Assembly: GCA_026929865.2 (NCBI GenBank)
Contig: CM049416.1
Span: 6,673,001-6,737,000 of the forward strand
Origin: Hyperoplus lanceolatus
Taxonomy: Eukaryota; Chordata; Actinopteri; Uranoscopiformes; Ammodytidae
Direction of reading: 5' to 3'
Length of the DNA: 64,000 nucleotides
The translations under genes were made by a program, and so were the position numbers. Of the stretch, positions 1 through 20,847 are shown one piece after another. Positions within the stretch are counted from its first letter, which is position 1. Each line of letters opens with the position of its first letter. The notes under the pieces were generated by a model. That model saw only the letters and a list, made by a program, of their open reading frames with translations. It had not been told where the DNA came from and made no database searches.

Positions 1-142
1 TGGGTATGCTGACAAAGGGGCCAGCTGTAGCTAGCATCAAACTACAGAGCCTAGGCAGTGTATTAGCGCTGGACTTTTTTTAACAGTACAGATGAAGGAT
101 GGTGAAGATGAAATATTCACTGATTTTGACAGACAAACAACA
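1..142. mobile_element. Long-TIR MITE family, copy 1 (cut by window edge)
   Basis: Right half of the family seen at 2488-2743: shares AGAGCCTAGGC and AATATTCACTGATTTTGAC. In an fbh1 intron. Confidence 0.6.
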
Positions 143-238
143 AAGCCTGTGTTTATTCTAGCAGTTTCCATCTTTCTGTTTTTCATGTTGGTTTGATGGT
201 AAGTTAAGTGTATATTTATGTTACTGTGTTTCTTTCAG

Positions 239-3126
239 GCAGCCTCAGCTTCATCTCACTGGTGAACAGCAGCAGATTCTCAGCCACGACATCCAGCGGG
301 ACCAACTGGTCAAGATCGTGGCTTTTGCAGGTACACTGGCTGCCATGGCTATAGCTATCCTCATTGTATACAATACTTAGTCCAGAACACCCAAATAAAA
401 GTACATTTATAAAATAAACATAATTATTTTCTACCCTGGCTCAGAACACAGCATTTATACCTAAACATTAAAGTAGTTTATTTACAGTTTGAACATACTG
501 TGCTGTGTTTGATTGCAATAGGAACAACAATCATTTCAGTGTAAAGTGTCTGAAACTCCACCAGGGGGCCATATTACTCTAGGTAACTAAACTAATGTCT
601 CACATGCACCTGTGGGCTGTGAATATAACAGAATACTTTCAATAATATGTGCAACTGGTTTACCTTTAATGACACTGCATAATGTAATTACAAGTCTAAA
701 TATTTTGATTGTGTTTATATTTTGAGAACTGAAACTATTAAAGATACTCAGTTCCTTGACTGCGGCTGTGAGTGGTGGGATGTGGTCCAGCCATGCATAT
801 AGCCTATAGGGGTCACACACAGTGTCCTAGCTGTAAGGTGTCCATGCCTTCTCTGTCACAGGTACAGGGAAGACCACTACGTTGGTGAAGTACGCAGAGC
901 AGCGGCCTCACCTGCGCTTCCTCTACGTGGCCTTCAACAAGTCAGTGGCCACCGAGGCCCAGAGACGCTTCCCCAGGAACGTGGACTGCAGGACGGTCCA
1001 CTCACTGGCCTTCAACGACGTGGGGAAGAAGTAAGAACCATTTCCCCTCGCATGCTTTCAAAGATTTGACTGATTGATTGTACGCAGAAATACAGATTGT
1101 GGACTAGAAGAGGTGGCTCTGGCACTGGCATCTTTTTCTGCTTTAGTTTTGATTCTGGCTTTTAAAGGTGCACTGTGTAACTTTGGTTGTGTCAGAGAAA
1201 AGAACATTTTTTAAGGTATATTCTCATAACTGAGTAAACAAACTTTCCTCACATGAAAAATTAGAATACTACCTGAAAAGATAGTGTTTCACTGTTGTTT
1301 ACAGCAGCAGGGCCCATGGTTCTGTTTACAAACATATTCTAGTCTTAAATTTGGTTCCAGGTGCCTCAAAATATTTTTGTTCTGATTTATGATGATGGAA
1401 TTATTCAATACTAAGAATTACATGTAGAGTAAATATGTGTTTGACAACTAACTGCAGGCTCTGCAAATGTAAACAAATCCCCCTCCTCTGAAACTGCATA
1501 GTGCACCTTTTTAAATATGTCATTTCAAAAATGACAAATATACAAAAAAATTACAAATAAGTGGATTAACTGAGAATGAAGACTCATAATTCCGGTAAAT
1601 GTAAAGATTTTATGCCATGATCTGTGACACCACACTTAGGTCAGAATTATTCATTAATTAACATCGCTGATTGACATGTAGTGGTGTTGATCTATCATTT
1701 CTTAGAGTTGCTGTCCGACAATATATCAAAGTTTAGTTGAGTCAAATACATGACCAGTTCAGACCTTGTGTAAGTCGACTCAGTTTGAATGTGTGGTGTC
1801 CCGATAAGGCATAGCAAAAGGAAACTGCTTTTGATGGTTATCTATGATGCATCTCTGATTGTATCCATGGTGACGTAGAAGTGCAACAGTATAGAACAAA
1901 CCTTGACTGTGGCTCATTCTTCTTCATTTCTGTAAAGAAAGAAATTCTTGAGAAATGTTCAGCTGTACTCCATTTTCTAACCACATCACCTGTTGTGCTC
2001 CTTTTCATCTCTCCTGTGGCAGGTACCATCAGCGTCAGAAGCTATCCTTTAACCTGAAAGCGTTCACCGTCAGCTTTGTCCTGCCTAAAGGCCGCGGTGG
2101 CTTTGCCAAAGCCAAGATAGTGACCACCACTCTCACCACCTTCATGGCTTCAATCGACGCCACCATCTCCCTGGAACATGTCCCCAGCTTCTGCACAAGC
2201 AAGGCCGGCAAGAGGACGATAGTAGTTGAAGCCGAAAAACCGGTGCGGACACACATTCATGTTAACAACTGCCCACAGTGTGTACCTTCTTTCTAGTGGA
2301 TAAAAGCACTTCAAAGTCACATTCAAACTGTGTTTTATTGTGAAATCCTAGTTTTTTGTGGAAGACGCGAGGAGGATCTGGACCAAAATGAAGGATCTCA
2401 ACGAGACCAAAATAGACGCTTACCACATGACCCACGATGGTAGGTCAAATGTAAATTAGTCAAAAAAAATATGAGTCGTTTATGCATAAAAGGTGGAGTC
2501 TGTGATTGCGGAGAACACTTGTTGTCAAAATCACTTCATGTCGAAATTAGGGATTATCTCATCATGATCCGCTACCTGTACGTAATGTGTATGCGCTGAA
2601 CAAAAACCTGGTGCTCATACACAGCCTAGGCTCTGTAAACACACATGGACAATTAGCGGATCGTGAGGAGATATGAACTAGTTTTGACAAAAGGGTATTT
2701 TGACAACAAGTATTCTTCTGTGTCACTGAATCTACCTTTTTAATATTAGGGAACTCTGCACAGGTGGTAAACTGATCTCTTTGTAATCCCAGGTTACCTT
2801 AAATTATGGCAGCTCCAATTCCCCAAGCCTGATCTGTCCGACCAATACGATGTCATCTTCATCGATGAGGCCCAGGACTGCACTCCAGGTAACGATGCAG
2901 CAGCTCTTACAAAGTCCTATGCTCTCCTGATGTTACTTCACTTTGAGTTGCTGATTGGTGCATTTGTTTTGTTTTTCAGCCATCATGGACGTGCTCCTGT
3001 CTCAGGACTGTGGGAAGATCCTGGTGGGAGATCCTCACCAGCAGATCTACACCTTCAAAGGAGCCGTCAATGCCCTGCAAGTTGTGGACCACACACACAT
3101 CTTCTACCTGACACAGGTGTTCACAA

Positions 3127-3225
<99 letters not shown>

Positions 3226-6200
3226 TAGAGCTCACCTCTTCACAGAAGCACTTAGAGGTGGAGTAAGTGATTCAGTCACGCTTGTTGACAAAAATCACTT
3301 GTTAAAATCAGTGAACATCTCCTCACAATCCGCTGTCTGTTTCGACTGTGTGTGCACTAAAAAACACATACATAAACAAATACACCAACTAAGCTCTGTA
3401 AACTGGTATGTAGCTTGGAACATTTTTGCTATTCAATTACAAAGCCTAGGATGTATTTACACTGGAATTTTATTCAGAGCACACACACTGTACGGACAGG
3501 TAGCTGATCATGAGGACATATTCAATGTTTTTATCATATAATGATTTTGACAAAAGCATTCTCCAGAATAGCTGACTCCACAATCAAATTGACGTATGAA
3601 CAGCGTGGCTGTTCCTACACTACAACATGTTAGACTGGTGTTTTCAAACAGCCCCACATTCTAACACCTTCTGTATAGGCGCTGTGGCGCTATGTTTTAA
3701 GATAGTGAAAAAGATAAGTTGTGTTTCCTGTACTTACTAGCACAGACCCATGTCATGGTTTGCTGCACACAATCTTAATCTGTTCATCACTTCAGATATC
3801 CATGAACCAAACCCCAAAGGAAGTGGAAAACGATGACCTCGTTGTTGGGACATTATATACTATATACCACTGTGCCATTTTTTTTTGTTGAACTCTCAGC
3901 AGTTAATTGATAATCATAAAAGTGAACCTCGGTGCTCCGGATGTTTTTGTCCAGAGCTTTCGGTTCGGTGCTGAGATCGCCTATGTGGGGGCCACCGTGC
4001 TCCAGGTGTGCAAGAGAGTGCAGAAGATTCTAGTGGGAGGAAGGCAAAAAGGTACCTTCATGTTTTCATTTGTACACGTTGTATACTTTTACATTTTTTT
4101 CTAATATATGGAAATCTTTTATTTTGACTGTTTTGTTGGTGTCTGTCTGCGTATTGATTGTGTAGGCGGTGTGTGTGACGAGGCTGCAGAGAGGGTGAAG
4201 GAAGCTTTGAGGACGGGTGTCAGTCTAAGCCGGGGGACGACGGCCATCTTATCAAGATGTAATCTGAGTGTGTTCAGTGAAGCCGTGAGGCTCACTGACG
4301 CCAACCCCAACTGCAGGATCCACTTTGTAGGAGTGAGTGTGTTTATACCACCAGACACATAGTTTACATACATGTTTGGCCAGATGAGATAACCCTGAAA
4401 TCACATCATTCCCCCCTTTTTTGTTGCCAAATGTTACATGAGAAGATTAATACCACTCACAAAAGCACAAGATCAGAAACAGATGCAAATAACTAGTCTC
4501 GCTCTGTCCAATGGTGTCGCTTTTACACTTCAGTTTTAAATGGAAGAAAAACCTAAAACTAAACAACATATAACATGCTAGTAAGTGAGCTTTAAATATT
4601 AAAGTTCAAATTTAAAAAATGCTCAGCCACACTGATGAGGCTGCCTGCAGTCTCAGGCTTGTGAGGGCAGATATGCATGTGATCTCAAAATGACCATGGA
4701 TCGGTGTTTGTACATTTCGGCATAACAATATTCAACATTTGAATATACAATCTTAGGTCTTGGCAAACGTAGGTGCCAAACTATGTAGCATTTAAACCCC
4801 CATATAGAGCAGGCACTTACAGGTCTACATTCTTCCTTCAGGGGCTCAACGGTATAGGCCTGAGTAGGATCCTGGACATCTGGAGGCTGATGAAAGGCAG
4901 AGACAAAGAGCCCAAAGGTGAGATATACATACAGATACACATACATGTTTTGCCCATCAGTCATTTCCTCTTTTTTTAATAAGACTTTTCTTTTTCTATC
5001 AAGCCCCGTCATTTATCAGGGATTCTTTTATCCGCCGCTTCGTCAGTGTGGAGCACAACGGCTTCTGGGGCTTGAAGAAGTACGCCGAGCAGGCCGAGGA
5101 CCTGGAGCTGTTTGCCAAACTCAGCATTGTGGAGAGATACCAGAGCCGCATCCCTGAACTGGCCGCACGCCTCAACAGCTGCTTTGAAATGGACTCTCAC
5201 AAAGCAGGTTTGACCTCAAAATCTTTGAATACCAAAGTGTTGATCTTATATCAGAAATGTGATGATTAAATTCAATATGAAAGAAATGACTCATTGATAA
5301 ATGTTTCATTGTTTCTAGATTCAAATCATTCTTTTAGTAACTACAACAATTCGGGAATAGGAAAGTCATCATTGGATTCATGTGTTTTTAAAATAAGGTA
5401 AAATGACATTGAAGGTGTGGAAATTAGTAAAGGAAAAAAAAAAAAAACTTTCAGCCCGGCTGGTTGGAAACCTACACAGATGCTGTAATCTTCCATCCAG
5501 GAGTTTTGCAGCTTCAAGGACACATAGGAGAAGAATAGACCTTATAAATGTGTGTGATACAGGTTGATTCATTATACGGATGGAGTCTTTCCACTGTTAA
5601 ACGCTCATGTCATGTTTGCTGTTGGGTTCCAGACTTCATCGTGGGAACCGTCCACAAAGCCAAAGGTCTGGAGTTTGAGAACGTGATGGTGAGCGATGAC
5701 TTTTCCAAGGTTCCCTCCTCAGAACACAACCTGTGCTACCATTCCGACTTCGCCTTCGGTGAGTGTCTTTGCTGGAGCCTTTTGGTTTTTTCTTCCCTGT
5801 ATTTTACTTTGTAGCTTTTTGGTAGACAATGTTATCCTTTCCACTCCGTTGGGAGGGGGGGGGGATCTGTATCTTGTGTTTTGGGGGTGAATCCCTGTGA
5901 GTTAGTTCTATATTATATTGCTGAGAGTAGACTGATTTTGTCTTATTACTGAAGATTAGGTTTGAGGTCATTTAGAAACAGTGTCACCATGGCATTTTGT
6001 TGTACAGTCCACCTGAAAGCACTGACCGTTCCACTGTGAAATGTCACGCGGCATCCATTGTTTATCTAAAAACCTCATTTCCACTGAGCGGTACAGTTGG
6101 GTTTGGTACGGTATAGTACATCAGGCAATTATTTTGCGTCTCACTCATTTTGATTTTTGCTAAACCAATCACTGGTTAACATCTGAATCCTTCTCTTCCC

Positions 6201-9200
6201 TGCTCAGAGAAAATTCCAGACGATGAGTGGAACCTGCTGTACGTGGCGGTGACACGTGCCAAAAGCTCCCTGGTCATCACAAAGAACATCCGCAAGATCC
6301 TCACAATGGCTGGGGTGAGACACTTCTGCAGGATCACAGTCACTGTTCTATGTGATATAGCAAAATCATATTTATAACAAAATGTTAATGTCACAAGAGC
6401 CATATTTGATGTGTTTATTTCTTTTCTTCATTGCCTTTAATATCAAGTTTTCCCTCTTGGTAGATAAAGTGTGTGCTACTGCTTTCATCACCCTTTTTGT
6501 TTCTTCTTCTCACATACTGTAGCTGGCAGGGTGTAATGGTTGTGTGAAAGTGAAGTAGGAAGTGTTTTCTGCGGGTGCTGAAAGCCCACTAGGTCATAGC
6601 ACGACCACAACCAGCCTTCCAGAGAAGTCTTGGTTTCACACCACCGTCTGCACTTCAAAACCTCTAGATTGCGGTCTGGCCAAAGGACACCTCCATTTTA
6701 AATGCAGACGTGGCATTAAGTGTTAAAGTGCACCATCCAGAATTGTATGATCAGAGGATGCAGCCATATGAGCTTATTTGTTGTAAATTATCTTCTTTTT
6801 TTTTTCTCTCTCTCTCTCCCTCTTTTTTTCACACACTATAATGAACAAGGTACACACATAGTGAATTCCTTCTCTCACTGTCACTGCTCAGGGAATTTTA
6901 ACATTTGTTTTATAGTTTGCAAAATATTATTCAGAGAAAGCTGAATTGTACAGGGCTGTATACATTTGATAATATATATGCTGTAAAATAATGACAGAAT
7001 TAACTAGTATTTAAGACTTACATTTTATTAATTTCCTTGTAAACCATATACGATATCACCATAGAAACACATAGTCATGCATGTTTGGTTCGGTTTGCCT
7101 TTGCTTTCCTGCCATTCTATCTTATTGCCGTCTAGTGTGTACCATCTGCCTGATTCCATGTGAATGCAGCATAAGGCTTTTAGTTGTTTGGGTAGGTCAG
7201 GAATGTCGTCATATAAACAGGACTTTAAATCAATGGAGGACTATGGTTAAAAACGTTGTGACCCAGGACAGAAGAAAATGTTTGGCTGACTGGAATGCTT
7301 GTTTTTAGGGGAAAATGCTTGGAAAAGTCAAACACAACTTGATGAGTCTTTTAAGGTTTCTCAAGCCAGTGTCAGTATTAAGCCTGGATTAGACAAAGTG
7401 CGTTTTGGAAGCTCAGCCCTGTAGCAGAGTGGATCCAGGCTTCCTGTTGGTAACCCATTATGTGACATCCGGTGAGCAGATGTGTTCAATCAAATAACAA
7501 AGACTCCTCTATTCTTCTTTCAGTTGCTGCCAAACACATTGTATTCATAAGCTGCTGCTGTGTTAGGCCTGGAACAGTACAGAGTAGGAATAAAGATAGA
7601 GATAATAAAAAGTAACTTCCCACAGCCCAAACTGGTGTGTTCACATTGTAATGTTTTATTCAGCCATGAGTCCGGAAAACCGCCAATTATTGAATGAACT
7701 GTCACATAAGACAAATATATTTGAGGACGTCACAACTTGTTTGCTCGTGGCCTTTTTTCACAACTGAATCAATAAGGCCAGAGATGTTACAGTGTTGACC
7801 AAATGCATCTGCACTGGAACACATTCACTCTGCGTATTAATCTCCTATGGTTTGTGTGGTCCTGGAGCACCGTCTTCCCCCAGCCTGCTCCAGCTGGCTC
7901 CTGGCAGGGACTTGATGTTTACAGCATGTTTACTATGGGCTTAGTCCTGAACAGAGATGATGACATACCAGGCAGATGTTCATTTGTAAAAGTTATTAGA
8001 AAACGTATTCATTTTTATTCATTTCATTTAACTTTTATATATCCTCGAGAGACCACTTGAGGGGTAACCCTCATTTTCAATGACGTCGAGTTCAAAATAA
8101 ATTCAAAGGAAAAACAACAATACATAAACAATATTCAATGCAAAAACATCAAATACACAACAACAGGTGAAGAGAGAAAAAAAACAATTGAAACATTTAC
8201 ATAGTGGTGAAGAGTGGCAGCAATTAAAATGAAATGGGTGAAAGTACAATATAGCCTAATTAAAACAGTTACAGGTAGAGTTTGGCAGATTTAAGATAGT
8301 TTGTTTAAATTGGTTAAAGGATATGAAGGTATTTAGTTTAATTTGTTGCTGTAAGTTGTTCCAGGAGTCAGGGGCACTGAAGCTAAAAGCTGTCTTTCCC
8401 AGCTCAGACCGGGCTTGTGGGATATAAAGCATAAGCATGTCAGTGGAGCGGGTCTGATAAAGCCCATCTGAAATTTGCAGCATTTCTGTTAAATAACGAG
8501 GAAGCTTCCCGGTCAAGGCTTTGTAAATAAAAATGTGCCAATGTGCATCACGTCTCTCTTTAAGGGAGGACCACCCAACCTTTTCATATAAAAGACAATG
8601 GTGTGTGTGTCATAAGCATCTTCTGTGATGAACCTTAAAGCAGAGTGAAAAACAGAGTCCAGGAGTTTAAGACATGAATGTGATGCATGGATTCCATTTC
8701 ATGGAATCCATGGAGCCCACTCCATTCAAACATGGAGTGGGCTCAATTGATCTGGTACTATAATGAAATGACACTAAAGCAAATAATATGATTTGAAAGG
8801 TCACATTAGTTATTGGTTTTGAAGGAAAAAGGTAGAACTATTCTTATTCCTAAAACTGGCTTCCGTTTACCTTGTATTACGCATTTTCTTCCACAGTACG
8901 TCTGCTATCAGTCCCCTAAGAGCCAAAATACCGCAAAGTACATTAGACGGATAATGGGAATGAATTATTAAACATTAAAATACTCAGTCTTGCTCAAGAG
9001 AGCATTTGATGCATACAAACACCTGTTCTTACAACGGATGTACCGTTAAATTCTTAACATTGTATCATAACAAAAGAACAATCTCAAGAACTGTACATTA
9101 CCATCTGATCTCCACCCTTGCAGCCGAAAAATACATTCATGCAGTCTTTTGATAGGCTTTCTTCACACTGAGGATTATTTGAACTGATACAAAAAACACA

Positions 9201-10425
9201 TTCACGGGGGCGCCCTTAGCTCAGTTGGTAGGGCGTCCCCCCCATGGGCCTCGGCCAGCAGCAGACCCGGGTTCGATTCCAGCCCGCGGTTGTTCTCTGC
9301 ATGTCACTCCCCTCTCTGCCCCATTTCAACTCTGTCTCTACACTATCAATAAAGCATAAAAAATGCCAAAAAATCTAAAAAAAAAAAACACATTCACACA
9401 CACAAATATAATTTGCATAAAACTTCCTGTCCCCTGTAGGAATACTTCCTGAAGTCGGAGATGCCGGGCGCCTTGCAGAAGGCGGGCGAGCCTCTCCCGT
9501 GCCGCGTCAAAGACTGTCCCAACTGCACCACGCCCGGCTCAGCGTTCATCATGCGCAAACAAGAGATGCAATGTGTAAGCATTTCAAACCCACACTGACG
9601 TACAAAGGTCAAATTTGATGCAGAAGCTTTTTTTTCCAACATAAAAATGGGTCCCAGGTGTGACTAGAGTCTACCAAAGTATGAGACAAAACATCCCTCT
9701 CTTTTTTTTCTCCACCTTTCGGATTTATCAGTCAGATTTATCTCCCCTTATGACATCATAACGGTAGAACCCACACCCTCTCATTACCAACCTAACTTAG
9801 AAATACCTCCACCTGTGATGAGCACAACCCCAGATACCCATGTTGACGGCCAGTGCCTCTACCACGTGGGTACCTGGCCAATCAGAGCAGACTGGGGTTT
9901 TTGGAAGGTGGGGCTTGGCTAAAACAGAGCGTTCCAGGCAGAGGCCGAAAAGAGTAGATTTAGCAAAGCACTCACACAAATATAATGTGTTTTTTTGGAC
10001 ACTACACCATAAAAACAGTTTTAGTAGAAACCCAAATTACAATTTTGAACCTGAAAATTAGCAAACTACAGCAGTTTGTGTCAGTGACCTGCTCTGTTTT
10101 AAAGGAATGCTTACCGTCTAGACTGTATGTGAAGGATATATTGAAAGAAAATGTACCTGTGGCCAGATTGTGTCACCACATGCAATCATACTTGTGGCAA
10201 TACCCTCCGAGACATTGCTTGCTATGGTTTAGAAGTTTCCCCTTTCTGCCTTTTTTCAAGTCTGACGGAGTGTCCCGCGGCGGCCCGCTGTGTGAGAGGT
10301 GTGTGTGGGTGCGCATCGGGCCCACTGCCTACCTCATGACAGACGACGTGCTCTCCATGGCTGAGATCCCACAAGGCTTCGGCCCGCCAGTCCACCCCAT
10401 GCACGACCTCATGATGTTCTTCTAA
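239..10425 (+). CDS. fbh1: F-box DNA helicase 1, C-terminal helicase part (5' exons outside window)
   Basis: Fourteen coding exons: 239-330, 862-1030, 2023-2242, 2352-2439, 2793-2888, 2980-3116, 3955-4051, 4166-4332, 4842-4917, 5004-5207, 5633-5758, 6208-6314, 9440-9574 and 10261-10425 (TAA). Phases join without a break and give about 626 residues, roughly the last 60% of the family's usual length. Visible SF1A/UvrD motifs are Walker A (AGTGKTT across 330/862), DEAQ of motif II near 2861, [10 protein letters not shown] of motif III near 3030, [10 protein letters not shown] of motif V near 5660 and LYVAVTRAK of motif VI near 6240. The last two exons carry a Cys cluster (CRVKDCPNC, then CERC) that could bind zinc. 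FBH1 is known as a nuclear 3'-5' helicase and SCF subunit that removes RAD51 and restrains recombination at stalled forks. The F-box is upstream of the window. Convergent with il15ra. Confidence 0.95.
1166..1513. mobile_element. MITE with AAGGTGCACTRTG ends
   Basis: Ends AAAGGTGCACTGTG and, inverted, AAAGGTGCACTATG; about 350 bp in fbh1 intron 2 of the window. Flanks are T/A-rich. Confidence 0.7.
2488..2743. mobile_element. Long-TIR MITE family, copy 2
   Basis: The first about 60 bp (AAAGGTGGAGTCTGTGATTG…TTGTTGTCAAAAT) return inverted at the right end. fbh1 intron between 2439 and 2793. Confidence 0.75.
3130..3223. repeat. (AC)n microsatellite after an fbh1 donor
   Basis: About 47 AC units starting 14 bp after the donor at 3117. 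Confidence 0.97.
3254..3590. mobile_element. Long-TIR MITE family, copy 3
   Basis: Same ends and internal AAGCCTAGGATG/GATCATGAGGACATATTC pattern, directly after a CA tract in the fbh1 intron 3117-3954. Confidence 0.7.
8256..8690 (-). mobile_element. LINE reverse transcriptase C-terminal fragment (L2/Rex-like)
   Basis: The minus strand encodes the typical end of a fish non-LTR polymerase: [13 protein letters not shown], then [31 protein letters not shown] and [19 protein letters not shown]. One small frameshift occurs in a CA run near 8610. A relic in fbh1 intron 12. Confidence 0.8.
8687..8744. repeat. Two adjacent perfect hairpins
   Basis: Stem ATGGATTCCAT with a 3-nt loop (8687-8711), then stem GAGCCCACTCCAT with a 6-nt loop (8713-8744). 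Next to the LINE relic in fbh1 intron 12. Confidence 0.9.
8889..9415. repeat. Direct repeat arm 1, in fbh1 intron 12
   Basis: Similar along its length to 10861-11244 in the same orientation (shared stretches include ACAACGGATGTACCGTTAAA and CAGTCTTTTGATAGGCTTTC). It is interrupted by a SINE at 9206-9382 and ends about 24 bp before fbh1 exon 9440-9574. Confidence 0.85.
9206..9382 (+). mobile_element. tRNA-derived SINE, copy 1
   Basis: tRNA-like head with box A (TAGCTCAGTTGG) and box B (GGTTCGATTCC), a shared body (GCATGTCACTCCCCTCTCTG) and a 3' end with AATAAAGCAT and an A-rich tail. Target duplications AAAAAACACATTCAC flank it at 9191-9205 and 9383-9397. The paralogous site at 11206-11218 is empty. 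Confidence 0.9.
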
Positions 10426-10806
10426 CGCTGCTCAGCTTCCAGGACCTTGGATCAAACGGACTTCATTTGTGCAGTGTTGGAAAAGGGCTTTTAATGACAA
10501 TATAATGTCAGCTGTTCAGTCGCCCATAGACAATGAGACGTGTTTTTCCTCTGTGAGATAAAAAGTAATCGGGTGTTTAAAGTATCACGTGTGTGTGATG
10601 CCCTTTGCAAAGACAAACCTATTGCTCCCAGTGGCCATCGGTAGAGAATCATGGTTTCACTAGAGAGCACTGTGTGAATGTGTGTGAATTTCTTATTCTT
10701 TTCTTATGAAAATATAATAGTAAAAAAACTAAATAATAATCCTGGTCAACTTCTTTTCTTTTTTTTTTACTTTTAAGACAACCAACAATATGTTAGAAAC
10801 AAACAT

Positions 10807-10812
10807 TTTATT
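10807..10812 (-). terminator. il15ra: Possible distal il15ra polyadenylation signal
   Basis: Minus-strand AATAAA 2.1 kb after the il15ra stop. Nearer candidates lie at 11823-11828 and 11793-11798, so the 3' UTR may be about 1.1 or 2.1 kb. Confidence 0.35.
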
Positions 10813-10860
10813 TCATTTCATCCGTAGTTTTGGACATTAACAGTACTCCCACACGGCATG

Positions 10861-11244
10861 TTCCACAGTACATCTGCTATCAGTTAGCCTACAGTATCTT
10901 GGGAGCACTTAGAAGCAGTACATTTCCAGTAAGAGTCAAAATTCCGCAAAGAACATTTGACTGATAATGGGAATGAATTATCAAGCATTAAAATACTCAG
11001 TCTTGCTCAGGAGAGCGTTTGACACATACAAACACCTCTTCTTACAACGGATGTACCGTTAAATTCTTAATATTTTATCATAACAAGAGGACAATCTCAA
11101 GAACTGTACGTTACCAGCTGATCTCCACCCTTGCAGCCAGAAAATACATTTATGCAGTCTTTTGATAGGCTTTCTTCACACAGAGGATTATTTGAACCGA
11201 TAGATAAAACACATTCACACACACAAATATCATCTGCATAAAAA
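10861..11244. repeat. Direct repeat arm 2, il15ra 3' flank
   Basis: Partner of 8889-9415, without the SINE. The two arms bracket the last two fbh1 exons. The arm lies in the distal il15ra 3' UTR or just beyond it. Confidence 0.85.
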
Positions 11245-12423
11245 TGGAAATAGTAATTCCTACGTTAGCACATAAACAACACTGAAGAAAACAATACTGA
11301 TAAAAAAAAATAAAGACTCTTTAAAACATTGAGATTACAAATATCGGGCATCTCTGGAAATTATTTATATCAATACCAAACTCATAGTAATTAAACTTTA
11401 AACACTAAACAAAAGCTTTAAATATGCCATACGGGATACAGATACTTTTGAAGCTAGCTAGCTAAGAATTGCTAACAAGACAGCATACACTCTACATCAC
11501 AGGAGAACAGAACAGTATAATAAAGAGGAAGTAAGACATTTTCAGTGTGAGACAATATCCAAAACAACAAACAAGGGCTCATTCACATTTTGTCTGGGGG
11601 GGGGGGGGTGGGATTTACTTCCTTCTGCATTACCATTCATAAAGCTGTTAGCAACCCTGTGTATCTCTATACAGCTGGGGTGTTTAAGCAACGCCAGACA
11701 CTGAGCTCATTTCCCTTAATATCATTTCTGGGAATTTGATTTTTTTTTTTTTTTTTTTTTCAATTTACAACCCCGCAAAAAAGCAGCACATGTTTATTTG
11801 GATCATTTTGTTCTTTGCTACATTTATTTTAGTTCTACCCCCGATAGACTGTGTACTTGAGTCCAACCAATCACTGAAGGCCCTCGATATTTTGGCTAAA
11901 ATGTCTCTCAAGTGGCCTGAGAGCTTTTGACTGACCCTTTAAAAGACAATTTCCTGTCAATCAAGAAGTTTGTATTACTGTGCGATATGAACAGATCCAG
12001 CAACATGTTTAAATGTGCCTTTGGCGCAGTGCTCAAAACATAAAACACTCTTTCCTCTGTTGTAAGCAGACGGACTACGACAAGGTAAAGGGATGACATA
12101 AATGTGCTAATGCCAACGGTTGATCTCAACCAAAGTAGCCGCCCACTCAACCGTCGCTGCTCAAAGTTCCTATTAATTAAACCATCAGCATTGTACTGTG
12201 AAAGGTTATGGCTGGGGATACAGTTAAATGTCTGACAATACTTTCCAACTTCCCCCTGCCTTTTTGTGGCCAAAAGATTCCCTGAAACAGCAGGGCACTG
12301 GTATTTGGAGCAAACAGGATTCATTTATACTTTGGTTGGGTCCAATTTTACAGATGCAGACATGGTTTCGGAACAGCAGAAACATGTTTTGAAGATGGAT
12401 GGATCTCCAAATACTGTAGAACT

Positions 12424-12543
12424 GTACTGTAGTTTAATGGAATGGTTCTTGGGTTGTATACTAAGGTTTATGTGAGCTGTTCCGTACTGTAGTTTAATGG
12501 AATGGTTCTTGGGTTGTATACTAAGGTTTATGTGAGCTGTTCC
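12424..12543. repeat. Perfect 60-bp tandem duplication
   Basis: Two identical 60-bp units (12424-12483, 12484-12543) in the il15ra 3' UTR region. No difference seen between units. Confidence 0.97.
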
Positions 12544-12968
12544 CGGTTTGCGTGATCTGTTTACAGGTTTAGCCAGAGGTTATGGTAATATAGTTTTCTT
12601 GGCTACCGCAATTCATTCATTGTTAGTTTTGGCGTTTTCATTGGTATTGATGAAGAAAGAGAGAGAGAGAGAAAAGCACCTTGTGTCTTAGTAGCAGAAA
12701 AACAATCACAGGGTCTTCAGAAAACAAGAGCATTGAAAGAGTCTTGAGATCTGCTTGAGAAAAAAAAACACATTTAAACTTGTTCAAATACTTTGTAATG
12801 TGCAAACGAAGACATTTCACATCAAGCCAGCCATTATTCCTTCTCGGGAAACGTTAACAGACCATTGAATGGGCTGTCGGCAAGCACACACTTACTGTGC
12901 AGAGTTAAAGACTTGGGGGGGGGGTGCTGATCCCATTGGCGCTCCTTCAAGTCGTAAGGGAGCAAAGC

Positions 12969-20847
<7,879 letters not shown>

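Larger units (their letters stand above)
10426..12968. other. fbh1 3' end and il15ra 3' UTR/flank
   Basis: No coding signal. It holds the short fbh1 3' UTR, one arm of a direct repeat shared with fbh1 intron 12 (10861-11244), poly-G and poly-T runs, and a perfect 60-bp tandem duplication (12424-12543). I saw no canonical AATAAA for fbh1. Confidence 0.6.

Noticed and set aside
2976-3224. Open frames made of Thr-His or Cys-Val repeats (also at 18681-18921, 22236-22671, 39351-39656, 45283-45753, 46010-46306, 51519-51972, 56828-57138, 59062-59284)
   Set aside because: They are readings of CA/GT microsatellites with no conserved neighbours; none follows the exon structure.
9206-9290. Possible functional tRNA gene at each SINE head (also at 42400-42476, 44630-44715, 49000-49081)
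   Set aside because: Boxes A and B are present, but the cloverleaf is not convincing and each is followed by the same non-tRNA body and tail, so these are SINE heads.
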